A stretch of 64,000 nucleotides of DNA, taken from Thiosocius sp963759055. GTDB lineage: Bacteria > Pseudomonadota > Gammaproteobacteria > Chromatiales > Chromatiaceae. A model generated the notes under the pieces. It did no database searches. It was not told the origin of the DNA and worked only from the letters and a program-made list of their open reading frames with translations. The DNA lies in assembly GCA_963759055.1 (NCBI GenBank), contig CAVWYD010000006.1, positions 1-64,000 of the forward strand. The letters run 5' to 3'. Positions 1 to 8,419 of the stretch are shown piece after piece (the stretch's first letter is position 1; each line of letters begins with the position of its first letter). The position numbers were made by a program, and so were the translations under genes.

Positions 1-228
1 GGGCGGGCCAAGTATGTGGCGGTGACCGATGACGAGGCGCTCGATGCCTTCCATCGCTTGACTTTGACCGAAGGTATCATCCCGGCGCTCGAGTCCAGCC
101 ATGCAATAGCTCAGGTGATCAAAATGGCACCGGAAATGGGCAAGGAGCAGATTCTGCTGATCAACCTCTCAGGCAGAGGTGACAAGGACATGCATACCGT
201 AGCGTCACGCGAAGGATTGGAGATATGA
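1..228 (+). CDS. trpB: Tryptophan synthase beta chain, C-terminal end (partial)
   Basis: Reading begins in frame at the first base and stops at 228; the start lies outside the window. The 75 residues seen match the end of TrpB, the PLP enzyme that joins indole and serine into tryptophan, including the segment LESSHAIA and the Gly/Ser-rich ending NLSGRGDKD that helps hold the PLP phosphate. Its stop overlaps the trpA start in an ATGA, the usual translational coupling of the two subunits of the alpha2-beta2 complex. Confidence 0.95.
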   Translation, partial: GRAKYVAVTDDEALDAFHRLTLTEGIIPALESSHAIAQVIKMAPEMGKEQILLINLSGRGDKDMHTVASREGLEI

Positions 229-1031
229 GTCGGATTGCCGGTGTTTTTTCGGCGCTGCGTGATCAGGGGCGACAGGCGCTCATACCCTTCGTCACCGCGG
301 GCGATCCCAATCCTGATGTCACTGTGCCCCTGATGCATGCACTGGTCGAGGCCGGAGCCGACATTATCGAGCTCGGCGTGCCGTTTTCCGACCCTATGGC
401 AGACGGGCCCGTGATCCAGAGGGCCAGCGAGCGAGCCCTGGTTCATCACACGTCATTACACGACGTCATCGAGATGGTGCGCAGTTTTCGTGAGGGTAAC
501 CAGACCACGCCGGTGGTGTTGATGGGGTACCTGAATCCGCTCGAGGTGATGGGTTACGAGGCCTTTGCGCAGGCTGCGGCCGACGCCGGCATCGATGGTG
601 TGCTGACCGTCGACATCCCGCCGGAGGAGGCCGGGGTATTTGTGCCGGCCATGAAGGCCAGGGGCATCGACCCGATCTTTCTGCTCGCGCCTACCAGCCA
701 CCGTGCGCGAATCGAGCGGATCGTTGGTGCTGCCAGCGGGTTTGTCTACTACGTCTCGTTGAAGGGCGTTACCGGGGCGGGGAATCTGTCGCTCGACAGC
801 GTGCGCGAGAAACTGGCCGAAATTCGAAGTTGCACAGACCTTCCCGTTGGGGTCGGATTCGGCATAAAGGACCCGCAGACGGCAGCCGCCATGTCGGAGT
901 TTGCCGACGCAGTCGTTGTCGGCAGTGCCCTGGTTTCACGCCTCGAATCCAATCTTGAGGACCCGCAAAAGGGTATCGCCGAGATCAAGACTTTGCTGAG
1001 CGAGATGCGCGCGGCCATGGATGCAGGCTAA
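225..1031 (+). CDS. trpA: Tryptophan synthase alpha chain
   Basis: 268 residues, full length for TrpA. It cleaves indole-3-glycerol phosphate to indole and glyceraldehyde-3-phosphate in the cytoplasm and passes indole to TrpB. The catalytic Glu49 and Asp60 are both present in the segment IIELGVPFSDPMADGP at the classical numbering, and the phosphate-binding loop VGFGIKDP lies near residue 211. The ATG overlaps the trpB stop by four bases. accD follows after 30 bases, as in many gammaproteobacteria. Confidence 0.98.
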   Translation: MSRIAGVFSALRDQGRQALIPFVTAGDPNPDVTVPLMHALVEAGADIIELGVPFSDPMADGPVIQRASERALVHHTSLHDVIEMVRSFREGNQTTPVVLMGYLNPLEVMGYEAFAQAAADAGIDGVLTVDIPPEEAGVFVPAMKARGIDPIFLLAPTSHRARIERIVGAASGFVYYVSLKGVTGAGNLSLDSVREKLAEIRSCTDLPVGVGFGIKDPQTAAAMSEFADAVVVGSALVSRLESNLEDPQKGIAEIKTLLSEMRAAMDAG

Positions 1032-1061
1032 AATCGCCGTAAGCACGAAACGGGGAATCCC

Positions 1062-1922
1062 ATGAGCTGGTTTGAAAAGTTGATGCCCAGCCGCATCCGG
1101 ACTGAGGGTGGCAACAAGAAGGCTGTGCCGGAGGGACTCTGGGCCAAGTGTCCAAGCTGCAGCGCGGTGCTCTACCGGGCCGAGATGGAGCGCAATCTGG
1201 AGGTCTGTCCGAAGTGTGGACACCACAATCGGATCGGCGCGCGTCGTCGCCTCGATCTGTTCCTCGATCCTGAGCCACGTGAAGAGATCGCTGCCGACCT
1301 GGAGTCCAGTGATCCGCTCAAATTCAAGGACAGCAAGAAGTACAAGGAACGACTCAGCGCGGCGCAGAAAAGCACTGGCGAAAAAGATGCATTGGTGGTT
1401 TTGCGTGGCCAGTTGCAAGGCCGGGATCTGGTGGCCGCGGCGTTCGAATTCAGCTTCATGGGCGGCTCAATGGGATCGGTGGTGGGCGAGCGGTTCGTCC
1501 AGGGGGTCAATGTGGCCATAGAGCGACGCTGCCCGATGATCTGTTTTGCGGCCAGCGGTGGTGCGCGTATGCAGGAGTCCCTGTTCTCCCTGATGCAGAT
1601 GGCCAAGACCTCGGCTGCCCTGCAGCGGATGTCCCGTCGTGGTCTGCCCTTTATCTCTGTTATGACCGATCCGACCATGGGCGGCGTTTCCGCCAGTTTT
1701 GCCATGCTTGGTGACGTAAATATTGGGGAACCGGGGGCACTGATCGGCTTCGCCGGCCCGCGCGTCATCGAGCAGACGGTGCGAGAAACGCTGCCCGAGG
1801 GTTTTCAGCGGAGTGAATTCCTGCTGGACCATGGTGCCATCGATACCATCATCGACCGACGTGAGATGCGTGATCGGGTGGCGAATCTGCTCGGCATGCT
1901 CGCGGGCGAAAAACGCAACTAG
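1062..1922 (+). CDS. accD: Acetyl-CoA carboxylase, carboxyltransferase beta subunit
   Basis: 286 residues. This is the beta half of the carboxyltransferase that moves the carboxyl group from biotin to acetyl-CoA to make malonyl-CoA. An N-terminal four-cysteine zinc ribbon is visible at C30, C33, C49 and C52, followed by the crotonase-like carboxyltransferase core with SGGARMQES and MGGVSASFAMLGDVNIGEPGALIGFAGPR split around it. A GGGGA ribosome site precedes the ATG. It lies between trpA and folC, the standard gammaproteobacterial position. Confidence 0.97.
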   Translation: MSWFEKLMPSRIRTEGGNKKAVPEGLWAKCPSCSAVLYRAEMERNLEVCPKCGHHNRIGARRRLDLFLDPEPREEIAADLESSDPLKFKDSKKYKERLSAAQKSTGEKDALVVLRGQLQGRDLVAAAFEFSFMGGSMGSVVGERFVQGVNVAIERRCPMICFAASGGARMQESLFSLMQMAKTSAALQRMSRRGLPFISVMTDPTMGGVSASFAMLGDVNIGEPGALIGFAGPRVIEQTVRETLPEGFQRSEFLLDHGAIDTIIDRREMRDRVANLLGMLAGEKRN

Positions 1923-1983
1923 TGCCTATTCCTCCGTCGCGGTGTGAACATTCACCGCTTGGACGAGTGGGACTTTTTAGACG

Positions 1984-3276
1984 ATGAGATTTCAGTCTCT
2001 GGCCGCCTGGTTGGATTGGCAGACCGGGTTGAATCCCAAGTCCGTCGATCTGGGCCTGGAGCGGGTCCGCCTGGTTTGGGAACGATTGCGTAACCCCCCG
2101 CTGAATGGAGCGGTTGTCACAATCGCGGGCACCAACGGTAAGGGTTCGAGCGTCGCCTTTGCAGAGGCCATTCTGCAGGCGGCCGGGTACCGCACCGGCT
2201 GTTACACCTCGCCGCATCTTCTGCACTACAACGAGCGCATACGGGTCGCTGGACAGGCGGTCGACGACGCCCGGATTTGCGACGCATTCGAACAGATCGA
2301 CCAGGCTCGCGCAGACGTGCCGCTGACCTATTTCGAGTTCGGTACCCTGGCGGCACTGTGGGTCTTTGCCCACGCCCACCTCGATGCAGTGATTCTCGAG
2401 GTGGGCCTGGGAGGGCGACTCGATGCGGTCAACCTGATCGACCCCGATGTGGCGTTGATCACCACGATAGGCCTCGATCACCAGGATTGGCTGGGTGACG
2501 ATCTCGAGGTTATCGGTGCAGAAAAAGCGGGCATCCTCCGGTGTGGAAAACCCGCGGTATTCTCCGGCCGGCAGATGCCGGACAGTATTCGCCAATATGC
2601 CGGCCAGACAGGGGCCGAACTCCTGGTCGCCGGTGAAGATTTCAGTATCCAGCGTCGCGCGGACGGCTGGGATCTGGTGGCCGGCGACAGGGTGCGACGG
2701 TCCTTGCCGCTGCCCGCAATGCGTGGATCAGTACAGATCCAGAATGCTGCAGGGGTGTTGGTGGCCCTGGATTGTCTTTCCGAGCGCCTGCCGCTCGATC
2801 AGCGGGCAGTGCGGACCGGACTGCTTTCAGCAGGCCTGCCTGGACGGTTCGAGGTGCGTCCCGGGGTTCCAACCTGGGTACTCGATGTTGCGCACAATCC
2901 ACAGGCCGCGGCAGTGTTGAGCGACTTGCTGGGTGATTACTTTACCCGCGGGCGGGTTATTGCGGTCTGCGGCATGCTGGCCGACAAGGATGCTCCGGGG
3001 GTCGCTGCTGCCCTGGTCGGCCGTTTTGATGCCTGGCATTTTGTGGATCTTTCGGCTCAGCCCCGGGGCCTCACTGCGCAGCGCCTGGGGGAGCTGATGG
3101 CCCCGCAGCTGGCCGAAGTCCCGGTGTATTTCGGGTCCGACGTCGGCGAAACGCTTGAGAATATCGCCGCCGGTGCCGCCCAAGATGACCTGGTGGTGGT
3201 GTTCGGTTCCTTTCTTACCGTGGCGGCCGCCATGGCATGGCTTGAGCGCAGCGCCACAGCTGCCAACAAAGTATGA
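1984..3276 (+). CDS. folC: Bifunctional folylpolyglutamate / dihydrofolate synthase
   Basis: 430 residues, normal for FolC. It adds glutamate to dihydropteroate and extends the polyglutamate tail of folates. The ATP-binding loop AGTNGKGSS is at residues 48-56, and the Mur-ligase fold continues with HLLHYNERIR, EVGLGGRLDAVN and the C-terminal DVAHNPQAA. The gene stands 61 bases after accD and 42 bases before the SPOR protein, probably in the same transcript. Confidence 0.96.
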   Translation: MRFQSLAAWLDWQTGLNPKSVDLGLERVRLVWERLRNPPLNGAVVTIAGTNGKGSSVAFAEAILQAAGYRTGCYTSPHLLHYNERIRVAGQAVDDARICDAFEQIDQARADVPLTYFEFGTLAALWVFAHAHLDAVILEVGLGGRLDAVNLIDPDVALITTIGLDHQDWLGDDLEVIGAEKAGILRCGKPAVFSGRQMPDSIRQYAGQTGAELLVAGEDFSIQRRADGWDLVAGDRVRRSLPLPAMRGSVQIQNAAGVLVALDCLSERLPLDQRAVRTGLLSAGLPGRFEVRPGVPTWVLDVAHNPQAAAVLSDLLGDYFTRGRVIAVCGMLADKDAPGVAAALVGRFDAWHFVDLSAQPRGLTAQRLGELMAPQLAEVPVYFGSDVGETLENIAAGAAQDDLVVVFGSFLTVAAAMAWLERSATAANKV

Positions 3277-3318
3277 AAGCATAGGTATAATCGGTGCTTT
3301 ACAGACGGCAGAGTTGTA

Positions 3319-3840
3319 ATGGATGAGGGACTGAAAAAACGTTTGATCGGCGCGGCGGTTCTGGCCTCGCTGGCGGTCATCTTTGTTCCGATGTTGTTTG
3401 AAGAGCCTCCCTCCAGGCCACCACCCTTGCCGCCTCTGCCAAGTCAGCCGCCGGTGCGTGACTTTGCCTCTGAAATGCTGCGCGAGGAGGTGCCTGCGGT
3501 GACGCCGCTGGCTCCCAAGCCTGTATCTGCAGGAGCCGATTTGGAATCGGCGTCGTCTGACGAAAAAGCTGCGGTCGAGCCGCCAAAACCGCGTACCGGC
3601 CTGACGGCATGGGTCGTGCAGGTTGGCAGTTTCTCCAGCAAGGAGAATGCCGCTAATCTCGTCGCGAAGTTGCGCGACGCGAAATTGCCCGCCCCGGATC
3701 CGGAATTGGTCGACCTGCGGGGCAAACGTTACTACAGGGTCAAAGTCGGGCCGGTGGTGGAACGTTCCGAAGCGGAAGGCATGCTCGACCAGGTGAAAAC
3801 GATCACCGGCAGCAATGCCCGTGTCCAGCAGTATCCCTGA
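3319..3840 (+). CDS. dedD: SPOR-domain inner membrane protein (DedD-like)
   Basis: 173 residues: a short cytoplasmic start, one membrane helix (about residues 10-25, LIGAAVLASLAVIFVPMLF), a Pro-rich linker, and a C-terminal SPOR domain (about 94-172: TAWVVQVGSFSSKENAANL ... YYRVKVGPV). SPOR domains bind denuded peptidoglycan glycan strands at the septum. The place between folC and cvpA is exactly that of dedD in relatives, which supports the name; sequence outside the SPOR domain is too variable to prove it. Confidence 0.85.
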   Translation: MDEGLKKRLIGAAVLASLAVIFVPMLFEEPPSRPPPLPPLPSQPPVRDFASEMLREEVPAVTPLAPKPVSAGADLESASSDEKAAVEPPKPRTGLTAWVVQVGSFSSKENAANLVAKLRDAKLPAPDPELVDLRGKRYYRVKVGPVVERSEAEGMLDQVKTITGSNARVQQYP

Positions 3841-3911
3841 TGATGCATGGTGACCGGGTAAACCACCTGTATCTGCTAGAATTTCTGCACATGGTTGAGG
3901 CAGTCTGAGCA

Positions 3912-4407
3912 TTGGCCTGGCTGGATATGCTCATTGTCGGAATCATCCTGCTGTCCGCCCTGATCAGCCTGGTGCGGGGCTTCGTGCGCGAAGCCTTCTC
4001 GCTTGGCAGTCTGGGTTCTGGCGTTCTGGGTGAGCTGGAGTTTCTTCCGCGATCTGGAGGTGCCGCTGCAGGCCTGGATCGGATCGCCGACGGCGCGTCT
4101 GGGGATTGCCTTCGCTGCCCTGATGATTGCGACACTGACGGTCGGTGGCCTGGTCAACTATCTGATCATCCAACTGGTTGAACGTACAGGGATGTCGGGC
4201 ACCGACCGCCTGATTGGCATGATCTTTGGTGCTGCACGGGGTGTGTTGCTGGTCGCGATACTGGTGCTGCTGGCCGGGCTGACATCCCTGCCGAAGGAAG
4301 ACTGGTGGCTGGAGTCCACCTTGGTGGGTTATTTTCAGGAACTCTCTTTTTGGTTGCGTGATCTGCTGCCGCCAGAGTTCGCGGATCATTTTCGTTACAC
4401 CGCGTAG
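3912..4407 (+). CDS. cvpA: CvpA family membrane protein, interrupted by one frameshift
   Basis: The first part (from a TTG at 3912) reads MAWLDMLIVGIILLSALISL then VRGFVREAFSL, the typical CvpA start. The conserved continuation (AVWVLAFWVSWSFFRDLEVP and the GTDRLIGMIFGAARGVLLV segment) is in the next frame, to the stop at 4407. The switch is at about 4000-4003 (cgcttggca) and is removed by deleting one base. CvpA is a four-helix inner membrane protein needed for colicin V export and linked to envelope integrity. The neighbour purF is the classical one. I think this is a sequence error, not a pseudogene. Confidence 0.85.
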
Positions 4408-4444
4408 TTGCGCGAACTTCTGATTCACTAGAGGCTAGTACGAG

Positions 4445-5965
4445 ATGTGTGGAGTCGTCGGAATGGTAGGAGCGGGGCCGGTCAACCAGTCCCTGTACGA
4501 TGCCCTGCTCGTGCTGCAGCACCGCGGCCAGGACGCGGCCGGAATCATGACCAGCCATAATGGACGCCTGCATCTGCGCAAGGACAACGGCCTGGCGCGC
4601 GACGTGTTCGACAACCAGCACATGATCAACCTGCCGGGAAACATGGGCGTGGCGCATGTTCGTTATCCCACGGCGGGCTGTTCCTCGTCTGCAGAGGCAC
4701 AGCCCTTTTATGTCAACTCGCCCTATGGGATCTGCCTGGCACACAATGGCAATCTGACCAATGCCGAAGAATTGAAGCAAGACCTGTTTCGCGAGGATCG
4801 GCGGCATATCAACACCGATTCCGATTCTGAGATCCTGCTCAACGTGTTGGCACATGAACTGAATGCCGGGACCAGCAATCTTTCATTCGATGAAAATGAT
4901 GTGTTTAAAGCCGTTTCGGGCGTCCACCGGCGCTGCCGCGGTGGCTATGCTGCAGTGGCGATGATCCCCGGCTATGGTGTGATCGCGTTCCGCGACCCGA
5001 ACGGCATTCGGCCCCTGGTGTTCGGGGTGCGCGATACCGAGAATGGACCGGAGATGATGGCCGCATCGGAGAGTGTGGCACTGGACACGCTGGATTTTGA
5101 ACGCGTACGCGATGTCCAACCGGGTGAGGCGGTCATCTTCACCCACGACGGAAAACTGCACACCCGTCAATGTGCTGAGAGTCCGCAGCACTGTCCGTGC
5201 ATATTCGAGTTCGTATATTTTGCCCGGCCGGACTCGATCATCGATGACATCTTCGTGCACAAGGCACGCCTGCGCATGGGTAAACGCCTGGCACAGAAGA
5301 TCCAGCGCGTGATGGGCAAAGAACTGATCGACGTCGTCATTCCCATCCCGGATACCAGCCGCACCTCGGCTATGAGTCTCGCGCACGAGCTCGATGTGCG
5401 TTACACGGAGGGGTTCATAAAGAACCGGTACATCGGTCGCACTTTCATCATGCCGGGCCAGGCGGTGCGCAAGAAATCGGTACGCCAAAAGCTCAATCCG
5501 ATCGATGTGGAGTTCAAGGACAAGAATGTTTTGCTGGTCGACGATTCCATCGTGCGCGGCACGACCTCGCGCCAGATAGTTGAGATGGCGAGAGATGCAG
5601 GTGCGAAGTCGGTCTTCTTCGCCTCTGCTGCACCGCCGGTGCGTTTCCCCAACGTATATGGAATCGATATGCCGGCGGCGACCGAGCTCGTTGCACATGG
5701 ACGGACCGAACAGGAGGTTTGCGACTGGATTGGTGCCGACGGACTGGTTTATCAGGACCTCGAAGACCTCATCGAAGCGGTGGGCAAGAAGGGCAAGACC
5801 GCGGTAAGGCGTTTCGACACCTCGGTGTTCAACGGCGATTATGTCACCGGGGACATTACCCCCGATTATCTGTCGCGCCTCGAGGCTGGCCGCAATGACG
5901 ATGCCAAGTCGTCACGCGAAGAACAGCGTTCCGCAACCGTGATCGGTCTGCACAACGACCGTTGA
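4445..5965 (+). CDS. purF: Amidophosphoribosyltransferase
   Basis: 506 residues. It makes 5-phosphoribosylamine from PRPP and glutamine, the first committed step of purine synthesis. The protein starts MCGVVGMVG, so the nucleophilic Cys2 is exposed after Met removal, as in class II glutamine amidotransferases. The PRPP loop VLLVDDSIVRGTTSRQIV is present near residue 363. It follows cvpA after 37 bases and is the last gene before the metZ riboswitch region. Confidence 0.98.
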   Translation: MCGVVGMVGAGPVNQSLYDALLVLQHRGQDAAGIMTSHNGRLHLRKDNGLARDVFDNQHMINLPGNMGVAHVRYPTAGCSSSAEAQPFYVNSPYGICLAHNGNLTNAEELKQDLFREDRRHINTDSDSEILLNVLAHELNAGTSNLSFDENDVFKAVSGVHRRCRGGYAAVAMIPGYGVIAFRDPNGIRPLVFGVRDTENGPEMMAASESVALDTLDFERVRDVQPGEAVIFTHDGKLHTRQCAESPQHCPCIFEFVYFARPDSIIDDIFVHKARLRMGKRLAQKIQRVMGKELIDVVIPIPDTSRTSAMSLAHELDVRYTEGFIKNRYIGRTFIMPGQAVRKKSVRQKLNPIDVEFKDKNVLLVDDSIVRGTTSRQIVEMARDAGAKSVFFASAAPPVRFPNVYGIDMPAATELVAHGRTEQEVCDWIGADGLVYQDLEDLIEAVGKKGKTAVRRFDTSVFNGDYVTGDITPDYLSRLEAGRNDDAKSSREEQRSATVIGLHNDR

Positions 5966-6024
5966 TTGGATTTCCCCGCGCCCATGATGGTCAGTTTCGG
6001 CGCGGAGGCGGCCCCCCGTTTCCG

Positions 6025-6053
6025 TTGACGCGTCAAATTTTGCGGACTAGTCT
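6025..6053 (+). promoter_or_regulatory. Putative sigma-70 promoter of the metZ leader
   Basis: TTGACG at 6025-6030 and TAGTCT at 6048-6053 are separated by 17 bases. Initiation about 7 bases downstream would start the RNA right at the riboswitch (about 6060). The -10 hexamer is imperfect, so this rests mainly on position and spacing. Confidence 0.5.
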
Positions 6054-6058
6054 CCCAC

Positions 6059-6112
6059 TTAGCGCCGATTTGGCTCAGATTGCGGGCGCTATACAAATGC
6101 AGCTAAAGCGAG
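6059..6112 (+). promoter_or_regulatory. SAM-II (SAM-alpha) riboswitch aptamer
   Basis: The segment matches the SAM-II aptamer: stem P1 is AGCGCC (6061-6066) paired with GGCGCT (6085-6090), the loop begins with the conserved GATTT and contains ATTGC, and the 3' strand carries the hallmark AAATGCAGCTAAA (6095-6107), which forms the pseudoknot. SAM-II RNAs bind S-adenosylmethionine and switch off methionine or SAM genes; the next gene is metZ. Two alternative folds follow: 6100-6110 can pair with 6121-6131 as an antiterminator, overlapping both the pseudoknot strand and the 5' arm of the terminator at 6117. SAM binding should therefore favour termination. Confidence 0.85.
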
Positions 6113-6116
6113 GTGA

Positions 6117-6148
6117 AACCTGCTTTGGCTGAGCCGAGCAGGTTTTTT
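6117..6148 (+). terminator. Riboswitch-controlled intrinsic terminator before metZ
   Basis: AACCTGCT (6117-6124) pairs perfectly with AGCAGGTT (6137-6144), followed by a run of T to 6148. It sits between the SAM-II aptamer and the metZ start at 6175. Its 5' arm shares bases 6122-6124 with the competing antiterminator helix, so it reads as an expression platform rather than the end of purF. Confidence 0.8.
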
Positions 6149-6174
6149 CGTTTTCGGCGTCCGGAGGCTGATCT

Positions 6175-7362
6175 GTGAACGACTACGAGAAGGAATGGGA
6201 GCTCGAGACCCTTGGGATACGTATCGGCCACCGCCGAACGCCTGAGGGTGAGCACAGTGAGCCCATTTTTGCGACCTCCAGCTTTGTGTTCAGCAATGCG
6301 GCCGAGGCTGCTGCGCGATTTGCCGGTGATGTCGAGGGAAACATCTATTCCCGCTTCACCAATCCCACTGTGCGCGCATTCGAAGAAAGGCTGGCGGCGA
6401 TGGAGGGTGGTGAGTCCTGTGTCGCCACGGCCTCGGGTATGTCGGCGATACTCGCAACGTGCATGGGACTGATGGAACAGGGCGAGCACATCGTCAGTTC
6501 GCGCAGCATCTTCGGCAGCACGACCATGTTGTTCAACAAATACCTCAAGCGTTTCGGGATCGACACCGATTATGCTGATCTGAGCAATCCCGCCGACTGG
6601 GAAAAGCGAATTACGCCGAAGACCCGGATGCTTTTCGTGGAGACACCCTCCAATCCGCTCATCGAGTTGGGCGATATCCGCGCGCTGGCGGACCTTGCGC
6701 ACGCCAAGGGCTGCCTGCTGGTGGTGGACAATTGCTTCTGTACCCCGGCCCTGCAAAGACCGCTGGAGCTGGGCGCGGATATTGTGATTCATTCGGCTAC
6801 CAAGTACCTGGACGGGCAGGGCAGAGCGGTCGGTGGTGCCGTGGTAGGTGACCGCAAACGGGTCGGCGAGGATGTATTCGGTGTGCTGCGTACCGCGGGC
6901 CCAACCATGAGCCCTTTTTCCGCCTGGATCTTCCTGAAGGGCCTGGAGACCCTCTCATTGCGAATGCAGGCCCATTCCGACAATGCCCGGAGACTGGCGG
7001 AATGGCTGGTCGGGCAACCTGATGTTGTTCGGGTGCACTACCCCGGACTCATCGATCACCCGCAACACCTGCTTTGCGAGATGCAGCAGAAATCACCGGG
7101 CGGAATCGTTTCTTTCGAGGTGGCGGGTGGGCGTGAACAGGCTTGGCGGGTAATCGATGCCACGCGTATGCTCTCGATCACCGCAAATCTGGGCGATGCG
7201 AAATCCACCATTACCCACCCGGCCACGACCACCCACGGTCGTCTTTCAGTGGAGGAACGCGAGGCGGTAGGTATCGGTGAGGGCTTGTTACGTGTCGCCG
7301 TAGGCCTGGAGGCCATTGCGGATATCCGGCGTGATCTCGAACGGGGTCTGCAGAGCCCTTAG
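6175..7362 (+). CDS. metZ: O-succinylhomoserine sulfhydrylase
   Basis: 395 residues, Cys/Met metabolism PLP enzyme. It makes homocysteine directly from O-succinylhomoserine and sulfide. The PLP lysine is in VIHSATKYLDGQGRAVGG, and the substrate-side GRLSVEERE motif and the YSRFTNPTV motif near the N terminus are typical of this family. The start is GTG at 6175 with GGAGG 9 bases upstream. Cystathionine gamma-synthase is the main alternative, but the purF-metZ order and the SAM-II leader favour MetZ. Direct use of sulfide fits a sulfur oxidiser. Confidence 0.92.
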   Translation: MNDYEKEWELETLGIRIGHRRTPEGEHSEPIFATSSFVFSNAAEAAARFAGDVEGNIYSRFTNPTVRAFEERLAAMEGGESCVATASGMSAILATCMGLMEQGEHIVSSRSIFGSTTMLFNKYLKRFGIDTDYADLSNPADWEKRITPKTRMLFVETPSNPLIELGDIRALADLAHAKGCLLVVDNCFCTPALQRPLELGADIVIHSATKYLDGQGRAVGGAVVGDRKRVGEDVFGVLRTAGPTMSPFSAWIFLKGLETLSLRMQAHSDNARRLAEWLVGQPDVVRVHYPGLIDHPQHLLCEMQQKSPGGIVSFEVAGGREQAWRVIDATRMLSITANLGDAKSTITHPATTTHGRLSVEEREAVGIGEGLLRVAVGLEAIADIRRDLERGLQSP

Positions 7363-7468
7363 GCCGCTTTTCGGTTTAGCTGAAGACACCATGGAGAGAT
7401 GATGTCGAGCCGGCTTGCTATTTTAAGTAAATAAGCATAAACTTATACATGTTCATAGAGGCTCAAGG

Positions 7469-7489
7469 GTGAAACCTAGTCGGTTTCAC
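7469..7489. promoter_or_regulatory. 8-bp perfect dyad upstream of the sulfur globule gene
   Basis: GTGAAACC (7469-7476) and GGTTTCAC (7482-7489) are perfect inverted copies separated by TAGTC. It lies 110 bases before the sulfur globule gene, in A+T-rich DNA with no coding potential. It could be an operator or an mRNA leader hairpin; no T run follows, so it is not an intrinsic terminator. Confidence 0.45.
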
Positions 7490-7598
7490 ACCGCACGTTG
7501 TTTGTCGCGAAATTCCTACGAGCGTGACTATTGTTTATATTGTTTCCCGCGCGTGGTGCGCTGCGCAAAACGAGAAGCATAAATAAAAGGAGATTTTG

Positions 7599-8231
7599 AT
7601 GGCTTATTTACGTGTTTTGGCCGCGTCGTTGTTGCTGGTCGGCAGTCAGATGGCAGCCGCAGAGCAGGCAGCACCCGCGCCTGGTGCAGCTCCGAGTGGG
7701 CCACCTGCAGGTTACGGCGGTTATGCCCCAGGACCTTACGGCCCCAATACCTACAATCGCGGTCCCTATGGCGGTGGTCAGTATGGTGGTCGACCCTATG
7801 GCGGTGGTCAGTATGGGGGTGCTCCCTACGGTGCGCGTCCTTATGCTGGCGGCCCGTTTGGCGGCGGTCCGTTCAATGGCGGTCCGTTTGGCGGAAACCG
7901 TTACTACGGCGGAAACCGGGGCAGTGGCCCGTTCAGCGGTGTCCCCTTCATGCAGAGCTTCGACATGTCCCGGCGCGACAGCTTCAACCCGATGCATCCG
8001 CGCGTCTGGGGGGCAGGTCCGCAGGTCTGGATGGACCCGACCGACCCTCAAGATGGGATGTCACAGGCCTGGGACGACATGATGAACGCACCGTCTCGCA
8101 TGGGTCGTGTACCCCCGGGCTGGAAGGCACCGACGATCGATGTCCCGAACCCGATCGATGTCGGTGACGAGTTCGAGAAGAACGCCCGCAGGGCGCCTAC
8201 CATCATGCGCGATAACTTTGAGTTCAACTGA
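7599..8231 (+). CDS. Putative sulfur globule protein (Gly/Tyr/Pro-rich, exported)
   Basis: 210 residues with a signal peptide (MAYLRVLAASLLLVGSQMAAAEQ), then about 90 residues of Gly-Tyr/Phe-Pro repeats of the type GPYGGGQYGGRPYGGGQYGG and GPFGGGPF, then a non-repetitive tail rich in Trp, Met and Pro. Low-complexity Gly/Tyr proteins of this form build the envelope of periplasmic sulfur globules in purple sulfur bacteria (SgpA/SgpB) and thiotrophic symbionts. I chose ATG 7599 because AAGGAG sits 6 bases upstream; an in-frame TTG lies just before it. A strong terminator follows at 8254, so it is probably monocistronic. Composition could mislead: other secreted Gly-rich proteins look alike. Confidence 0.75.
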   Translation: MAYLRVLAASLLLVGSQMAAAEQAAPAPGAAPSGPPAGYGGYAPGPYGPNTYNRGPYGGGQYGGRPYGGGQYGGAPYGARPYAGGPFGGGPFNGGPFGGNRYYGGNRGSGPFSGVPFMQSFDMSRRDSFNPMHPRVWGAGPQVWMDPTDPQDGMSQAWDDMMNAPSRMGRVPPGWKAPTIDVPNPIDVGDEFEKNARRAPTIMRDNFEFN

Positions 8232-8253
8232 TCCGCTCGAGTTCAGTATCCAG

Positions 8254-8280
8254 AACCCCGCCTCGTGCGGGGTTTTTTTG
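8254..8280 (+). terminator. Intrinsic terminator of the sulfur globule gene
   Basis: AACCCCGC (8254-8261) pairs with GCGGGGTT (8267-8274) and is followed by T to 8279. It begins 22 bases after the stop codon. Confidence 0.9.
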
Positions 8281-8342
8281 TATTTAATTACAATGATTTA
8301 CAGTGATATTCTAAGAAATTGAGTCAATAATTGAGTTGGCTC

Positions 8343-8356
8343 TTGACCATCATCAA
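8343..8356. promoter_or_regulatory. FNR/Anr-like site upstream of the copper-uptake genes
   Basis: TTGACCATCATCAA matches the consensus TTGAT-N4-ATCAA at nine of ten fixed positions. It lies upstream of the DUF2946-like gene and the TonB copper receptor. Copper receptors of the NosA/OprC type are induced without oxygen in denitrifiers, so the site fits the function. One site read by eye remains a prediction. Confidence 0.5.
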
Positions 8357-8370
8357 GTGCCTGCCAGCTT

Positions 8371-8388
8371 GTGAATATTAATATTCAC
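8371..8388. promoter_or_regulatory. 18-bp perfect palindrome, candidate operator
   Basis: GTGAATATTAATATTCAC is a perfect palindrome, 14 bases after the FNR-like site and before the copper module. A+T-rich dyads with TGAA...TTCA ends are typical of ArsR/SmtB-type metal- or sulfide-responsive repressors. No such repressor gene is in the window. Confidence 0.45.
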
Positions 8389-8419
8389 TGACACAATCGC
8401 GCCGGGTCCGGAAGTCGGA

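Noticed and set aside
2827..3912. Minus-strand open frame of 361 codons over folC and the SPOR gene
   Set aside because: It covers two convincing plus-strand genes and has no recognisable domain.
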